64,000 bases of DNA from Cenococcum geophilum 1.58 (GCA_001692895.1 KV748222.1:1146683-1210682); one strand, 5' to 3'; positions 11,528 through 24,770 are shown, counted from the stretch's first letter. The notes: generated from the letters alone by a model not told the origin. A program made the numbers and translations.

Positions 11528-11620
11528 CTTAAAACCCAGCCTGCGAATATTTTCCCGATGTAGGTCTCTATAACTTACCCTAAAAAGAATAAAACCTATA
11601 AGATTATTAGTAACCAATAC

Positions 11621-12041
11621 TGTTACGGACGCTTTAAGTACGATGTTACGACTACTAGGAGAGGAGTCAGAAGAAGCTAGTTAGTTAATACAGGCACGGT
11701 CTAGGATGGAACCCATAGAACTATATAACGAGGAATAGTAAGCAAGTCATATAATGTTGTACGCAGAGTACGCGGTGTACAAACGGAACATACGTATAAC
11801 ACATATAACACATACCTTACATATAAGAAGGATTTCTTAGGAGTACGGATGTGTATTTAAAGGACTACAGTCCCTACCTAGATAGTTTCTTCCTTATAGT
11901 AATTCTTAGAATACAATTAGAGTTAATATATTAGGCAACCACTCCACCAGTTATATTTACGTTATTAACTATTTATTCTTTACCTATATACCTAGCCTAT
12001 TAATAAGTCCACCGTAGTTTCTACTATAAGGTTTCGTTACA
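11621..12041 (+). repeat. 5' LTR of gypsy-A
   Basis: This 421-bp repeat starts TGTTACGGACG and ends TTACA. The 3' copy at 24771-25191 has the same length and differs mostly by C/T and G/A changes. The bases just after it (CAATCACTACC) do not form an obvious TGG-type tRNA primer site. Confidence 0.93.
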
Positions 12042-12069
12042 CAATCACTACCTAGTTACGGTATTAATA

Positions 12070-13300
12070 AAAGAGAGTTAAATAACATGCTACTAAAAGC
12101 AGCGACTATAATGCCGTTAACGGCAGTAACTACTTTAGGAGTAAGTGGAGATACAAGTATACAAGACACTAATTTACAGCCAGTTACGGTTAGACAGTTA
12201 CAGGAAATAGTTAATTAATTAAATAACAATAATAAGATACTTAAGGATAGACTTAATGCGGTTAGAGCAGTAAAGATTAAGCTACTATTAATTAAAAAAT
12301 TCTTAGGTAAGAAGTTAAAACTAAAAGAATTCCTAACATAGATGTATTTTAAGGTTACGCAGGAAGTAGCAAAGCTACTAATATTAATGGATTAAGTAGC
12401 GTACGCAGAATTGTTCCTAATAGGACGAGCACTTAAGTAGTTCGAGCCATATCTTACGGAGATATAAGTAAACGGCATGGCTACCACTAATTAGGAAGTG
12501 CGATTTATATTCTCTAGTTAGGGAGGATTTACAGAACGATTAACACAGATATTTGGAGATTTAGAAGCAACAACTATAGCGGAAAGAAAGTTATAGAACT
12601 TAATATAGAGGAGTTTAGCAATTAAGTACACGATATAGTTTTAAATACTTACTATATAGGTTAAATGGAACGATAAGGCGCTGATAGTATAGTATAAATA
12701 AGAACTTAAAGCGAAAGTCTAAGACGCAATTATCCTAATAAAAGATACGGAAACCCTAAGAGATCTAATTAACTAAGTAATTAAGATCGATAATAGAATC
12801 TACCAGAGGGAACTAGCTAAGAAAGGCTAAGATAGAGTCCTATAGTTGTATAAGGAGTAGAGCACGCAACAACCAATATAGAGTTAAAAACTATAGAATG
12901 GTGGATTAGAGCTAATAGACCTAAGCGGTACTAAAGAATCTAAAAGATAGAAGCAACTATAGAAACCTAGAAGTTAAGGATTAAGTAATTATAGGACTAA
13001 GGAGCATAGGCTAAACTAAGGATCTTAGTAGAAAAAGATATTTAAGCGGACTCTATAGTAGAACAAATGGTTTAAAAACGGAGCTTATATAAATTACGGA
13101 AAATAGGGTTATTTCGCTAGAAACTGCAAAGATAGTTAGAGATACTATACGGTTAAGGGAACTAGACTAGTAGAAAACACATACGTATAGAGGGACGATA
13201 GTGTACTATAAGGAACAAAAGAGTATTTAATTAGAAGTTTTGCGTTTTGTTACAACAACGTATACTAAATTTATAAAGACGTTAAGTATAGTGTAAGCTA
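12070..13300 (+). pseudogene. Gypsy-A Gag relic with CCHC knuckle
   Basis: Following the 5' LTR, a frame beginning near ATGCTACTAAAAGC reads TVRQLQEIV, then FTERLTQIFGD and TLRDLI, a retrotransposon Gag pattern, with TAG or TAA at Gln and Trp positions. At about 13085-13127 the zinc knuckle reads as YINYGK, then GYFARNC, where the first two Cys codons appear mutated to Tyr (TGT/TGC to TAT). It would have packaged the element RNA in the cytoplasm. Confidence 0.75.
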
Positions 13301-15190
13301 TTAGCTATAAGAGCTAGAGTTAAGAGGATTTAAGGGAACTAAAGAGTTAGATAAAGAATAAGATTAACTCTATAAGCTAGATTAAGATATTATAGCAATA
13401 TACGGACAAAGATTAGCAACAATAATAATAAAGTTAGAGTACTTATTAATTAACAGTAATAAGGAAAAAAAGGAACTAACTAGGGGTATCTAAACCTTAA
13501 TAACGTAATAGAAGCAGAGACTAAAACCGCTATAGAGTAAGGTTTAGTAACGGGCATTATAACACCGTTGGATACGGTATCTATCGCTTTATAAGACGGA
13601 AGGAGTAATATCTAAAAGCGATTAAGTAAGTAGACGACTGCTAGTGCTAGCTTACTACTTAATAAAGGTAAAAGGCTAAAGGCTTAAGATTCTTAAGACG
13701 AGATAAGAGATAACTAAGATTTTTAAAACAAGATAAGGTACGCTTAAGGACCTACAATAGATAATAACCGATAAAGCAGAGCAATAGCTTAGTTTAGTAA
13801 TATATAAATAAGCTTAGGACGAAGTTTCCTAAAGGCACAAGATTCTTAAAACAAGATAAGTAAGATTTAAAACTCTTAAAATGAGATAAAAATACTAGTA
13901 AAGCCTAGTTAAACTAAGGCTAGAGTATAGCTTAAGAAAGAAGTAAGCTTAGGATTAAAGAATCTAAGGAACTAAGAATTTGGAGTATAAATAGGGACAC
14001 CCATAAATAGGAAGTAAGAGGCTTTGCTATAGATTAGAGAATCTATAATAAAAATAACGGTTAGACTAAGAGACAGACATATAAACTTAAAAGACTTACT
14101 AGTAAAACATAGTATTTAAACTAAAGATTAAAAAGTCGATACTATAATTAAGAAGTAAGAAGACTTTAAGGATTTAATTACTAGACGTAAACAACGAGAA
14201 ACTATAGATGAGTTTAGAGTAAGAATCCTCGTATAGTAAGAATAAAAACTAGATATAAGATTTAGTATATAAGGTTGTACACGAGACAGAGTACTAGTAT
14301 AAAGAATCACTAATAAACCGAAAGTAGGCACGCTAAGAGCTAAGTAGCTTACTAAACTAGAAAACGAAGAGAATCTAGGGATTTTAACTAGGTTTAAGGA
14401 ACGGCATATAAAGGGCTGTTATAACGCAGTAATAAAAAGATACTTCCTTACGGATAAGCTGTATATACTCTAATAGCTATACTAAAAGTAGTATAGATAG
14501 CGACATAATAATAAATAGGAAGATTTCTATATGTAGTTAAACGAGAGAGTTATCCAAGACTACCTAATTACGGAAAAAGTAATAAATTATATTAAGGGAG
14601 CCTTAATTATAACAGCGAAAGATCTAGAGCAACAATTAGAGGACTAGAGAAGCGAAAGACGTATTTTAGTACCTGTAAATAAAGTCGCAACGTTTAGATT
14701 AACACGATAAAGGTTTAAACTTAAGGACAAAGACGAGCTAAGAGTTAACCTAAAGCACCTAGTACACTATACGCTATTATGGATTGTATATATAGACAAT
14801 ATATATAAGATGCACAAAAATCCAAAAGAGAAAAACCGGAAATACCCTATAAGGATATATTAGGCGCTAAATAAGCGATAGTATAGGAATGCTAAGTATA
14901 TACACGGCTAGTATCTAGTAAAAGTATAGAGTTAAGGGAACCTAATACTTTAACTAGGAAGATTCCTTACGGAAAAATACTTAGACGGACAATAGTAGTA
15001 GGAATGCCTAGAAAATACGTGTCTATAGTATATAGAGGACAAAAAGCGAATAAAGCATTAGCTAAAGAATAAGTTAAGTATATAAGGATCTAGCAGCTAA
15101 TAGTTAGGAAAAGTAGAGGCCTATAGAACCAGAGGGAGCTAGTAGTAAAGCCTTAGACCCTTAAAGGAATTTAAGGATAATACCTAAATT
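13300..15190 (+). other. Long spacer between Gag knuckle and protease of gypsy-A
   Basis: About 1.9 kb separate the knuckle from the protease, longer than I would expect. The segment contains near-repeats (CAAGATTCTTAAAACAAGAT at about 13849, similar words at about 13686 and 13720). I recognise no domain. It may be a C-terminal Gag extension or captured sequence. Confidence 0.4.
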
Positions 15191-18100
15191 TATAAGTTAA
15201 ATAGCAAGATTAACAGTTTAAAGTATTAATAGATAGTAGAGTAATGAGGAACCATATCTTACTAGTAGCAGTAAAAAGGATAGGGCTACCGCACAGACAA
15301 AAAGAGCACTCTTATTTATTAGTTACAATTTTAGGAGATCCAATAGCCTATAGAGGAGGCATTATTAATCTTAAAATAGGACCTATTTAAATAACTATTA
15401 AAGGGAGATAAATCGAGATATCTTTCGATATATTACCGTTAGGGAATAATAAGGCAGTATTAGGAATGCCTTAGTTATAGAAATATAATCTAAAGATTAA
15501 TTGGATTACAGGTTAAGTTAATATTAGAGATACTTAATAATATAAGAAACGTATAGCTACTAAAATAGTATAGTACTAAGTCGGAGCGATATATAAAAAG
15601 ACTAAGTAAGGCTTAAGTTATGTACCAAAGAGATACCACAAGTATAGTAAAAAGTTATGGTTACTAGAAAGTGAAAAACTGTTAGAGTATATAGTATAGG
15701 ACTATAAGATAGAATTAGAACTAGGAATAAGTCTAAAGTTCTTTCTAATCTATAAACTGACTAAAGAAGAATTAAGAGCTTTAAAAGAGTTTATCCAGGA
15801 AAATCTACAAAAGGGATATATCCGACTATCATAATTATTAGTAGGATATCTAGTACTATTTATACCAAAGAAAAACAGAAAACTTAGGTTATATATCGAC
15901 TATAGATAGTTAAATAGTATTACTAGGAAGGATGGGTATTCTTTACCCTTAATTAGCGAAATCCAGGATAGGATAGGCAATGCGTAAATCTTTACGAAGA
16001 TAGATCTAAGATAGGCGTACCATTAAATTAAAATTAAGGAAGGCGATAAATAGAAGGCAGCCTTTAGGTTAAAGGAAGGACTGTACAAGCTATTAGTAAT
16101 ATAGTTTAGGCTTATAAACGCACTAGCAATATTTTAGAAACGTATTAACAATATATTAAGAGAACACTTAGATAAATTTGTTATAGTATACCTTAATAAT
16201 ATTATTATCTACTTAATAAATAAGGAAGAACACGGAGAATATATTAAATAGGTCTTAAAGAGACTATAAGAAGAATAGATGCTAGTAGCAATTAAGAAAT
16301 ACAAATTCTTTACTAAAAAGACAGATTTCGTTAGATTTATTATCGAACTAGGCTAACTTAGTATAGATCTAAAAAAGATCGAGGCTATAGTGAATTAGTA
16401 AGAACTAGAGAACGTTACGTAATTAAGATTATTTTTAGGGTTCTGCAATTACTGTAGAAGGTTTATAGCTTAATGGTTAAAGGACATTAAGCCATTTATA
16501 AGGTTAATAAAGAAAGAAGAACCTTAGATATGGGGAGAAAAATATAAGAAACTGTTTAAGGAGGTTAAGGAGTTGTTTACTTAAGACCCAGTCCTTAAAA
16601 TCTACTAACTAAAGCTAGAAATAGTAGTTGAAACGGATGTATTAGACTTTATACTAGGGGTATGCTTCCTATAGAAATATAAAGATGGATGGCACCTAGT
16701 GGCATACTATAGTTAAAAGATGACACTACTAGAACTAAACTATAACATCTATAATAAAGAGTTGTTAGGTATAGTCGCAGCACTTTAGAAATAAAGAGCA
16801 TTCTTACAAAGTATAGAGAAACTATTTATAGTTAAAATGGATTATAAGAACCTAATAGGGTTCCTAATAATAAAAGAACTTAATTAAAGACAGGTTAAAT
16901 AGGCAGAAATGCTTATAGAATACTATTTCGAGATTTAGTATATTAAGGGTATAGATAATGCACGAGTAGATGCTCTAAGTAGGAAGGCTGAACTACAAAA
17001 CGATAAGAAGCCATTAGGGGCTTTACTATAAAAAGATATAGACAGATTAATCAAATACAATTATCCAAAAATTGTAGTAATAAGAGAAATTAGCCAGACC
17101 TATAAGATACTAGAGAGTATATAGTTATAGAAGATCTAAGATATATAGGCAGAGGATCTAGACTTAGAGTAGTACGAAAACCGAGAAGTAATGTACGTGC
17201 TAAGAAATATTGTAAAAGAATTTGTTAAGTTATTTTATAAGGGACTAACTTAAGGATATAATAGAGCTACGGGCTTAGTATTAAGACTTTAAGAAGAGTA
17301 TATTATTAATAGAATCTAAGGACTAATAAGGTAAGTTATAAAGAAATATCTAGATTACTAAAAAAATAAACTAGTAAGATATAAGCTATATAGAGGGCTA
17401 TAACTAGTTAAAATACTAGGAAGACTATAGGAGGTTATATTATAGGACTTTATTATAAAGTTGCTAAAATTAAGAGATCCTATTACCAGATAAGATTATA
17501 ATGTAATTTTAGTAATAGTGGACAAGCTAATAAAGTAGGGATACTTTATACCATGTATAAAGGAAATATTAGCGGAAGATGTCGCTAAAATTTATGTTAA
17601 AGAAGTGTTTATAAGATATAGAGCACTAATAAAGATTATATCGGATAGAGATCTAAGATTTATAGCAGTATTTTAGGAGGTATTCTTAGTAGAATAAGGA
17701 GTTTAAGTAGTAACTTCTGGCGTATATTACCTACAGACAGATAGTTAAACAGAAAGATTAAATTAGACACTAAAACAGTATCTAAAACACTATATTAATT
17801 ATGCACAGAATAATTGGGTATTATTGTTACCAGTTATATAGTTTATATATAATATAACACCCTAAAAAAGAATGGGAATATTACTATTTAAGGTAAATTA
17901 TAGGTACGAGCTAAGAATATTATTATTACTACGTTAATTAAAGAAGATAAGTAGCACAGCTAAGTAAAGAATGGAGATATTAATAAATCTTTATACAAAC
18001 CTTATGGAAATAGTAAAGGTGGTATAATAGAGAATAAAAAAGTACTATAACGCTAAGAGATCTAAGGAACTAGATCTTAAGGAGGGAGATAAAGTATAGC

Positions 18101-18480
18101 TACTATACAAAAATTTTAAAAGCTAACGACTAAGTAAGAAGTTAGATTATGTTAGACTAGGACCTTTTAAAATTATAAAGAGGATTTTACTAGTTATATT
18201 TAAGTTGAACTTACCAGCTAAAATAAAGATCTACCCTATATAGTATATCGCAATACTAGAGCCAGTATATAGAAATGTTAAGCTACTAGTCTATAAAGTA
18301 GACATGTATAGAGGATAAGAAGAAGATAAATAGTAAGTTTTAAAGATCGTTAGTTATAAGGACATAGACAACAAAATATAGTATAAAGTAAAGTAGATAG
18401 GCTATAATAAGACTACCTAGGAGCTACTAGGAAATTTAAAGAACGCTATAGGAAAGGTATAGGAGTATTAGAAGAAAAAA
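15190..18480 (+). pseudogene. Gypsy-A Pol relic: PR, RT, RNase H, IN, chromodomain
   Basis: The protease core appears at about 15221 (VLIDS). RT runs from about 15730 to 16400, with FIPKKN, KLRLYIDYR and a catalytic box now YLNN (about 16190) instead of YLDD, a RIP-type change. RNase H follows (AYYS, LNYNIYNKELL, ARVDALSRK at about 16980). Integrase occupies about 17200-18100. A C-terminal chromodomain-like stretch lies at about 18290-18470 (VYRG, YKVK, IGYNKTT, ELLGNLKNA). That domain in fungal chromoviruses directs insertion to heterochromatin. Trp and Gln codons are widely replaced by stops. Confidence 0.88.
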
Positions 18481-18999
18481 GGTTAGGTAGTATTAATAAA
18501 GAAGGATTACCAAAAAACGAACCACCTAAAGGGGACCTAGGAAGAACGATTGCCGAACTACTTAGAGTTATTTCCTTTTCTATTAGAAGAGAATCCGTCC
18601 TTTTATCGCTAAGTTCTTATAAATTTTATTCTACTAGTTTCTACTCCTTAGAACGCACCTTTTTATAAACTTTTTTAAGACGAAGTAAACGAGCGGACGC
18701 AGTAATACGGGCTTTAAAAGCCCTCTGCTTAGCGTTACGAGAATATTCTAGCTTAGCTAAAGCCTAAGATAGTTTACTATTAAGTTTTATAATCTTCTAG
18801 TTTAATAAACTACTTAGAAAAGGAGCTCTTGCTGCACCCGGCCCAAAAAGACCAAAACTAACCAAAAGAACCCTGAAAAACACCTAGAGAATCCCCCTAA
18901 GATATATGCATCGCAGAGGAGGCATACATCAAACGACGGTGGCTCGCACTCGCGCGCGACCGCTAGAACTACGCCTAGTAATGGCCCTCTATAACAAAG

Positions 19000-20340
19000 A
19001 CGGGCGAATACCACACTATAAAGCGGAAATACCTCTATTAAGAAGGCATCTAATAAAATATAAAGCCTATTAGACGCGTCTAGTATCTAGAATTATAGGG
19101 AAGTAACTATTAGCTATAACGAACTAATACAGCTAGTAGAATGGCTCCGCTAGTCTAGTGAACCTTAGGCGCCCCTCTAGTAAACCCTTAATTAAATCCT
19201 CCAACGGCTAAGCAAAATTAAAAATAAGTATAACTCTCCCTTACCGGCGAACCGTACCTAGGCCGCCATAACTGCGCTTTTATAGTATAGGGAACTTACC
19301 CCCCTTAAGTTAATAACTGGGTATATAATTATAATATAACTAAATATAGAATAAGTAGAGGGGCTTAGGGGATAATTAGAAATAGAAGTCCTTATAAAGA
19401 TACGCAAAGAGGTTTATAATGCTATTATAGTCTAACACCTTAAGAGCGGAGATATTAAAGTTACCTTAAAGGACTAATAGGTAAAGGAACGAGCTATAAG
19501 GGTAGGGGATAGGCTAGGAGAACGTATTGGCATAAAAGTACTCCGTAAGGATTATTTAGTTAAAGTCCTAGTAGTTCCTATAAGCCTTAGGGTAGAAAAG
19601 GGATATTAGGCGGATAATATAGCAATTATATAGGAAATAGTAAGATAAACGGAACGCCTTATACTAGGACTTGAAATCACCTAAATCTAATAGCTTTAAT
19701 AGAAAAATGTAAACTAAGTATATAACGAAAATAATAAGAGAATATAAGGGTCGCTGGAGACTTGCTAGGGAGACGCTAGACAAACGCATAGCTCCCTTAT
19801 TGTTAGTATATATACACTAGGAATGCAAAAACTCCTTATCTAAAAAGGAATAATTATAAATAGCCTTATATATAATATAAGGCTCTATAACTATAGACTA
19901 CGCCTAAAATAATACTATTGCTATATATAATAGGGATATACCTAATCTATATATATAGCACAGGTGTGCTGCGGCCACTATGTAGGCCCCTACGATATAA
20001 GATATTATTTAAATTAAGACTAAATAAAATATATGAATTGCTACTAAAGTATATATAAGGCGTGGGAGAGAGAAGACTGTATTAAATATAGAAGACGGAA
20101 GGTAAGGGCTTAATAGCTACGGGAATAACTATACACTAGGTTATATAAATGGAAATAATAGGCGATAAGCTAGGGGGATATAGGTGCCTTTTTAGCGTTT
20201 CCTACCTTTAATACTAGAGGGCTAGGCTAGCTATCCTAAGCCTTAATAGGCTAGAAGCGACGCCGCGTAATATTACTAGACTAATTAGGGATATAAGGAA
20301 GAGAACGCCCCGTAGGAAGACCCCTATAGACAGTAATAGT
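19000..20340 (+). pseudogene. LINE copy 1 ORF1 relic (nucleic-acid-binding, CCHC)
   Basis: At about 19965-20075 the frame shows QVCCGHYVGPYDIR and then KYMNCY..IYKAWERED, which corresponds to the CxxCGxxGH and CxNCxxxHxAW knuckles of Tad/I-type LINE ORF1 proteins. Upstream sequence is AT-rich with stops and has no clear domain. The protein would form the RNP with LINE RNA. The start is approximate. Confidence 0.6.
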
Positions 20341-20349
20341 AGGCTTAAG

Positions 20350-23300
20350 ACTAGGATAATTAAGAATTAGACTTAATGCGGCAAATATAATATTTATAGC
20401 TAACCTATAAAGGGTATATAGCCAACTAGTAAGAATAGGGAAAGAACTAGTAATAATAATAGATTTAAATATAAAAGCGCTAATAGGAACATAAAACACG
20501 GGAATAGAAAGCTCTATATAAAATAAGTAGTAACTAGGGTATAGATATAAGAGATAAAAGCTCTAAATATTCTAGAGAAAGTAGAAATAGAAGAAGTAAG
20601 GAATAAAGGAGAGTTAAAGGACCCTTGCTGGGGGTCCGCTATCTATTTATTATATAGTATAACTGCGGCAATATAAACCACTACCTTATAAGGCCCCTAC
20701 TAGATAGTCTAGACCTAGAGAAATACTATATCCTTACTATATAAGAGCCGTATTATAATACCTTTATATAATTAATATACTGCCCCTAAGGATTNNAGCT
20801 CCTATATAAACNAAAAGCAGCNANANNNNTNTNCTTTATAATTAGNAAGGCTATTAGCCTATCCTTATAGTTATAGTAGGCAGTTAACCTAGATATTATA
20901 GTTATAATAATCTAAATATATAGGGGACTGGTATAAATTATTAATATGTATAACCCTAGGGTTAAAGGGGTCCTATAAATAGAGAATATTATATTGGTAA
21001 TAAGCTTACTAGAAACTAAAGGTATAGAGTTTATCCTATTAGGAGATATAAACCTCTACTACCCGCGGTAAGGGGGTATCTATATTACTGCAGATTAATA
21101 GTTAGAGTGCCTACTAAGAGCTATAGATATCTGGGGCCTTAAGCTAGCTACCCCCCTAGGAGTAATTATATAGCAATAAGGCATTGCTAGAAGTATAATT
21201 AACCTTATATTTATAGATGAAGGCCTATATTAGAGACTTAAAAGGTATAACCCTAAAAAAGAATAGGCACTTACCCTAGACTATATCCTTATCTAGATAT
21301 AGCTAAACCTAGATACTAAAGCGTAACTAAATAGAAAAAGATACGCAATAAGGAAGCTTAAGATAGATAGTTTCCTTAATGTAGTTAAATAATAACTTTA
21401 AGACCTAAAAGAAATCTACCTAATACTAAACAAGCGAGGCTTATTAGCTACCCCTAAGGAAATTAACTAAAGACTAGAAAGGATTTAGGCAGTAATTAAA
21501 AATAGGCTAAAAGAGTACTACCCAATTTTAAAACTGGGCCCCTACGCGTAATACACATGGTCTATATAATACGCAGTTCTAGTTACCAGCTAATAATAAG
21601 TAAGAAGGAAATATATAAGTAGCCATAACCCTAAAGATAAGAGATGATATAAAGATATAAGAAACTAGCTAAAGAATACCCTAAAAAAAGAAGTAAGGAA
21701 TAACTGGAGACGGTTTATAAACGAGTATACTTTTAACCCGAGCCTCCCCTATAATAAGGGCCTTTAGGTTATAGTAAAATAGGTAAAGAAAAAGGTAGGG
21801 CGCCTAGTAGAAGATTTATACCTACTACCCCTATAAAGAGCAGGAGAATTATAGGCTATAAATAATAATAATAAGAAGGCAAAGATCTTTATAGAAAGGT
21901 TTTTCCCCTAACTAGCTCTAGCAGACCTTAGTAATATTACGGGTGAAATACTAGTGACTCGCCTATAGGTTAACAGCGACATAACAATAGAGGAAATGGC
22001 TAGAACTATTAGCTGCCTTTTAAATAATATAGTATTAGGACTAGATAGGATTCTAAATAAGGCCCTAAAAACCTATAGGCCACTTATAGCACCTTAGCTT
22101 GTAGATATAGCTAAAGCATACTTTACTATAGGCTACTACCCGTAACTTAGAAGATCTATAATAACGGTTGTCCTATAAAAAGAAGGTAAAGTAGATTACT
22201 TAATTCTAGGAAGCTACCGCCCTATTGCCTTAGAAAACACCCTTAGTAAGATCTTAGAAAGGGTAATAGTAGAACGTATAGTAGATACGGCAGAGGAATA
22301 TACCCTACTACTATAAAGCTAAATAGGGGCAAGAAAGAACCGCTTAACACTATTAGTACTTACGCTACTCGCTACTACTATTAAATCTATATAGGCGATG
22401 CGAAAGGACTTTATAGTATTAATACTTAGCCTAGATATTAGTGGTGCCTATAATAATATACCCCACGAGTATCTTCTATATATCCTTAGGGCAAAGGGCT
22501 TCCTAAAATGGATTATATAATTTATCTAAGGGTTTATAGGCCAGAAAGAAATATTACTAGTCTTTAGCGGATACTAGAGCCCCCCTATTACAGTTGTAAC
22601 AGGAATACTATAAGAATTACCCCTCTTGCCTATACTCTTCCTCTTCTTTATAAGTAACCTACTTAACTCCTTTAAGGAAGGGGCGACCTAGGGGATAGGC
22701 TTTATTGATAATATAAACCTAATTATATACGGGCCAACAGCCGTAGAGAATTGTAGAATACTAGAGAAAGCCTATAACACTTATATAGAATAGGTAAGAC
22801 GTTATAGAGTCTAATTCTTACTAGAGAAATACTAGCTAATCTATTTTATAAGAAAACGCAACTAATCTGCAGATCTTTAGTATATAATTCGCATTTAAGG
22901 CTTTAGGGGTTAACTAGTTTAGGGCCTAAGGGTACTAGGAGTATAGGTAGATAGTAAGCTCTAGTGGAGCGTATATGTGGTGTAAGCGGCCTATAAAGGC
23001 TAAGCACAGTTTATCGCTTTATCTAGGATTGTTAATTCTATATGGGGTCCATACTTCTAGAGGTTACGCCTACTATATATAGTAGTCGTCTAGCTAACTA
23101 TAACATATAAATCTAGTATTTGGGCCATTAGAGAAACTAAAAAAGGCCCCCTAAAATTACTCCTTAAACTACTTTAAAAGGTCTAAATAGCCTACCTCTA
23201 GAGTATTATAGGCGGGNATAAGCAAACGGCCATAGCACTGCTTAAGAAGGAATTTAATATTCCCCCCCTATAGTTATATATTAAAGCCGCTGCAATATAA

Positions 23301-24200
23301 AAAACGTAAAATAAACGCAACTCTAATGTTATAAAGTATATTAAGACACGCCTAAGTAAACTATAGAGGGACCCTAGGGTGCCCTATAGGAGAATAAACC
23401 AACAACCCTAAAGTAGGGAAGAGATATTAGAGAAATAGGTAAAGAAAGTAGAAGAAAAATAGTGTTGCTTTAGGGCCTAGGCCTATATAGAGGAGGAAGG
23501 GAAATGTATAAGAGGTTAGTAAAGACAATAGTAAGATAGAGAAAGAAGCTAAAGTAGAATATATAAGAATGCTAGGAAACCATCTACCGTAATATAATAC
23601 TGGTTAGACTAACGCTAGAGAGGTAAATAGGAGTTAAAGGTATAGAGGCTGACTTAGGCAAGACGAACCTAAGCTATAGTATAGTTAACGCCATAGGGGG
23701 TAAATACCTAAGGGCTCTAAGAAGGCCTAATAAAGGCAGAAAATATAATAGCAATACTCTTAAGAATAGGAATAATAGGACTAAAAGATTGGCTTTACTG
23801 GGTAGGTATTCTAGTAGGTAGCCTAAGATGTAAATATGGCTAGCTAAGACAAATACTAAAACACGTAATACTGCTATGCCCCCTACGCACTAATTAAGAA
23901 ATAATGCTCTTAATAGCTAGTATAGAGAACTATAATATACTACTCTTAATATAAAAAGGCCTTAAGGCGGTTACCTAGTGGCTTATTAGTTAAAATATAC
24001 TAAATTAGTTCCGGGTTATAAGGGAAATGGTAATAAAAGGTAAGGGGGCAAGCAGCAGGTGCCCCCTAGTAACTCTATAGTAGTAGAGTAAAAGTTTATA
24101 ATACTAGCGCGTCCGTAGGCTTATTACGGCAGTAGTAGTTCCTAAGGAGGTTAAATAGTAAGGTAGTAGAGCACTATAGGCAACTTATAGGCACTAAGTA
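20350..24200 (+). pseudogene. LINE copy 1 ORF2 relic (endonuclease and RT)
   Basis: The endonuclease core LLGDINLYYPR at about 21038 matches the GDFNxHHPxW motif. The RT shows VLGPDGI-like sequence at about 22030, then SYRPIAL-like at about 22210, then a GILxGLPLLPILFLFF block at about 22600. The catalytic FxDD box has decayed to FIDN at about 22725. A C-terminal part continues to about 24200. Gln and Trp codons are frequently stops. Function in life would be target-primed reverse transcription. Confidence 0.8.
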
Positions 24201-24770
24201 GGCGAGTCCCAAAAGGCGGGGAGATGGATTACGGGGTTTTCTTATTTTTCTTAAATAGAGTTTTCTCCCTATATGTAAATAAGGAGTAGTCCGCGTGGGC
24301 CTAATAGGGATCCGAATCGGACATTAAGCAATAAATTATTATTATTAAGTTTTATAGCAGTAGATTAAATATAAGACCCTATAATAAATTACTTAGGGAA
24401 CTTAAAGACTATTAAAAGTAATAGGACGCGTATACTTAGCGTTAGAAACAGAACGAATATCGCAGGATAATTAAACGTTAGACTTAGTGCACTTTAAATA
24501 TAAAGAGGGTTACTAGGACAAAGGACTCGCTAGCGTAATATAGACTAACCCCTCTTTCGCATAACAAGAATATAGAGATGGCATTATTTTACTAAGAGAT
24601 AGTATCGCAGTAATAGTCTGGGCGCGACGTTGTGCTTATAAGAAAGAAGATGCTTTAGGTATAATAAGTAAAGATATTAACTAGATTAATTAGACGGATA
24701 TTATACCTCTAGTAAACAACCTAGAGATGCTAGGTATCTTTAAGGACGAAGATAAAAAGGAGGGAGATAG

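Larger units (their letters stand above)
5996..11560 (+). mobile_element. Minisatellite-bearing TIR element, copy 1 (split by hAT)
   Basis: The termini are inverted: CATCGGCAAAATATT at 5996-6010, and the reverse complement of CATCGGGAAAATATT at 11546-11560. TA flanks both ends (5994-5995 and 11561-11562). Inside are five different short tandem arrays in a fixed order, then a hAT insertion at 8017-11527. Without the hAT and one 8-bp duplication the element is about 2046 bp. No transposase is visible, so it is probably non-autonomous. TIRs with a 2-bp TA target resemble Tc1/mariner-type insertion, but I do not recognise the family. A second copy, inverted relative to this one, lies at 39817-41940. 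Confidence 0.8.
18792..24343 (+). mobile_element. Tad-like LINE, copy 1, inserted in gypsy-A
   Basis: The 13-bp target duplication ATTAAGTTTTATA lies at 18779-18791 and 24344-24356. The 3' tail is ATT-rich. The 5' flank of the body (GGAGCTCTTGCTGCACCCGG at about 18820) matches copy 2 at about 50474. ORF1 has zinc knuckles; ORF2 has an AP endonuclease and a reverse transcriptase. Ambiguous bases (N) cluster at 20795-20846, with one more at 23217. Length is about 5.55 kb. Compared with copy 2 it lacks about 80 bp at the 5' end. RIP stops occur throughout. Confidence 0.9.
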
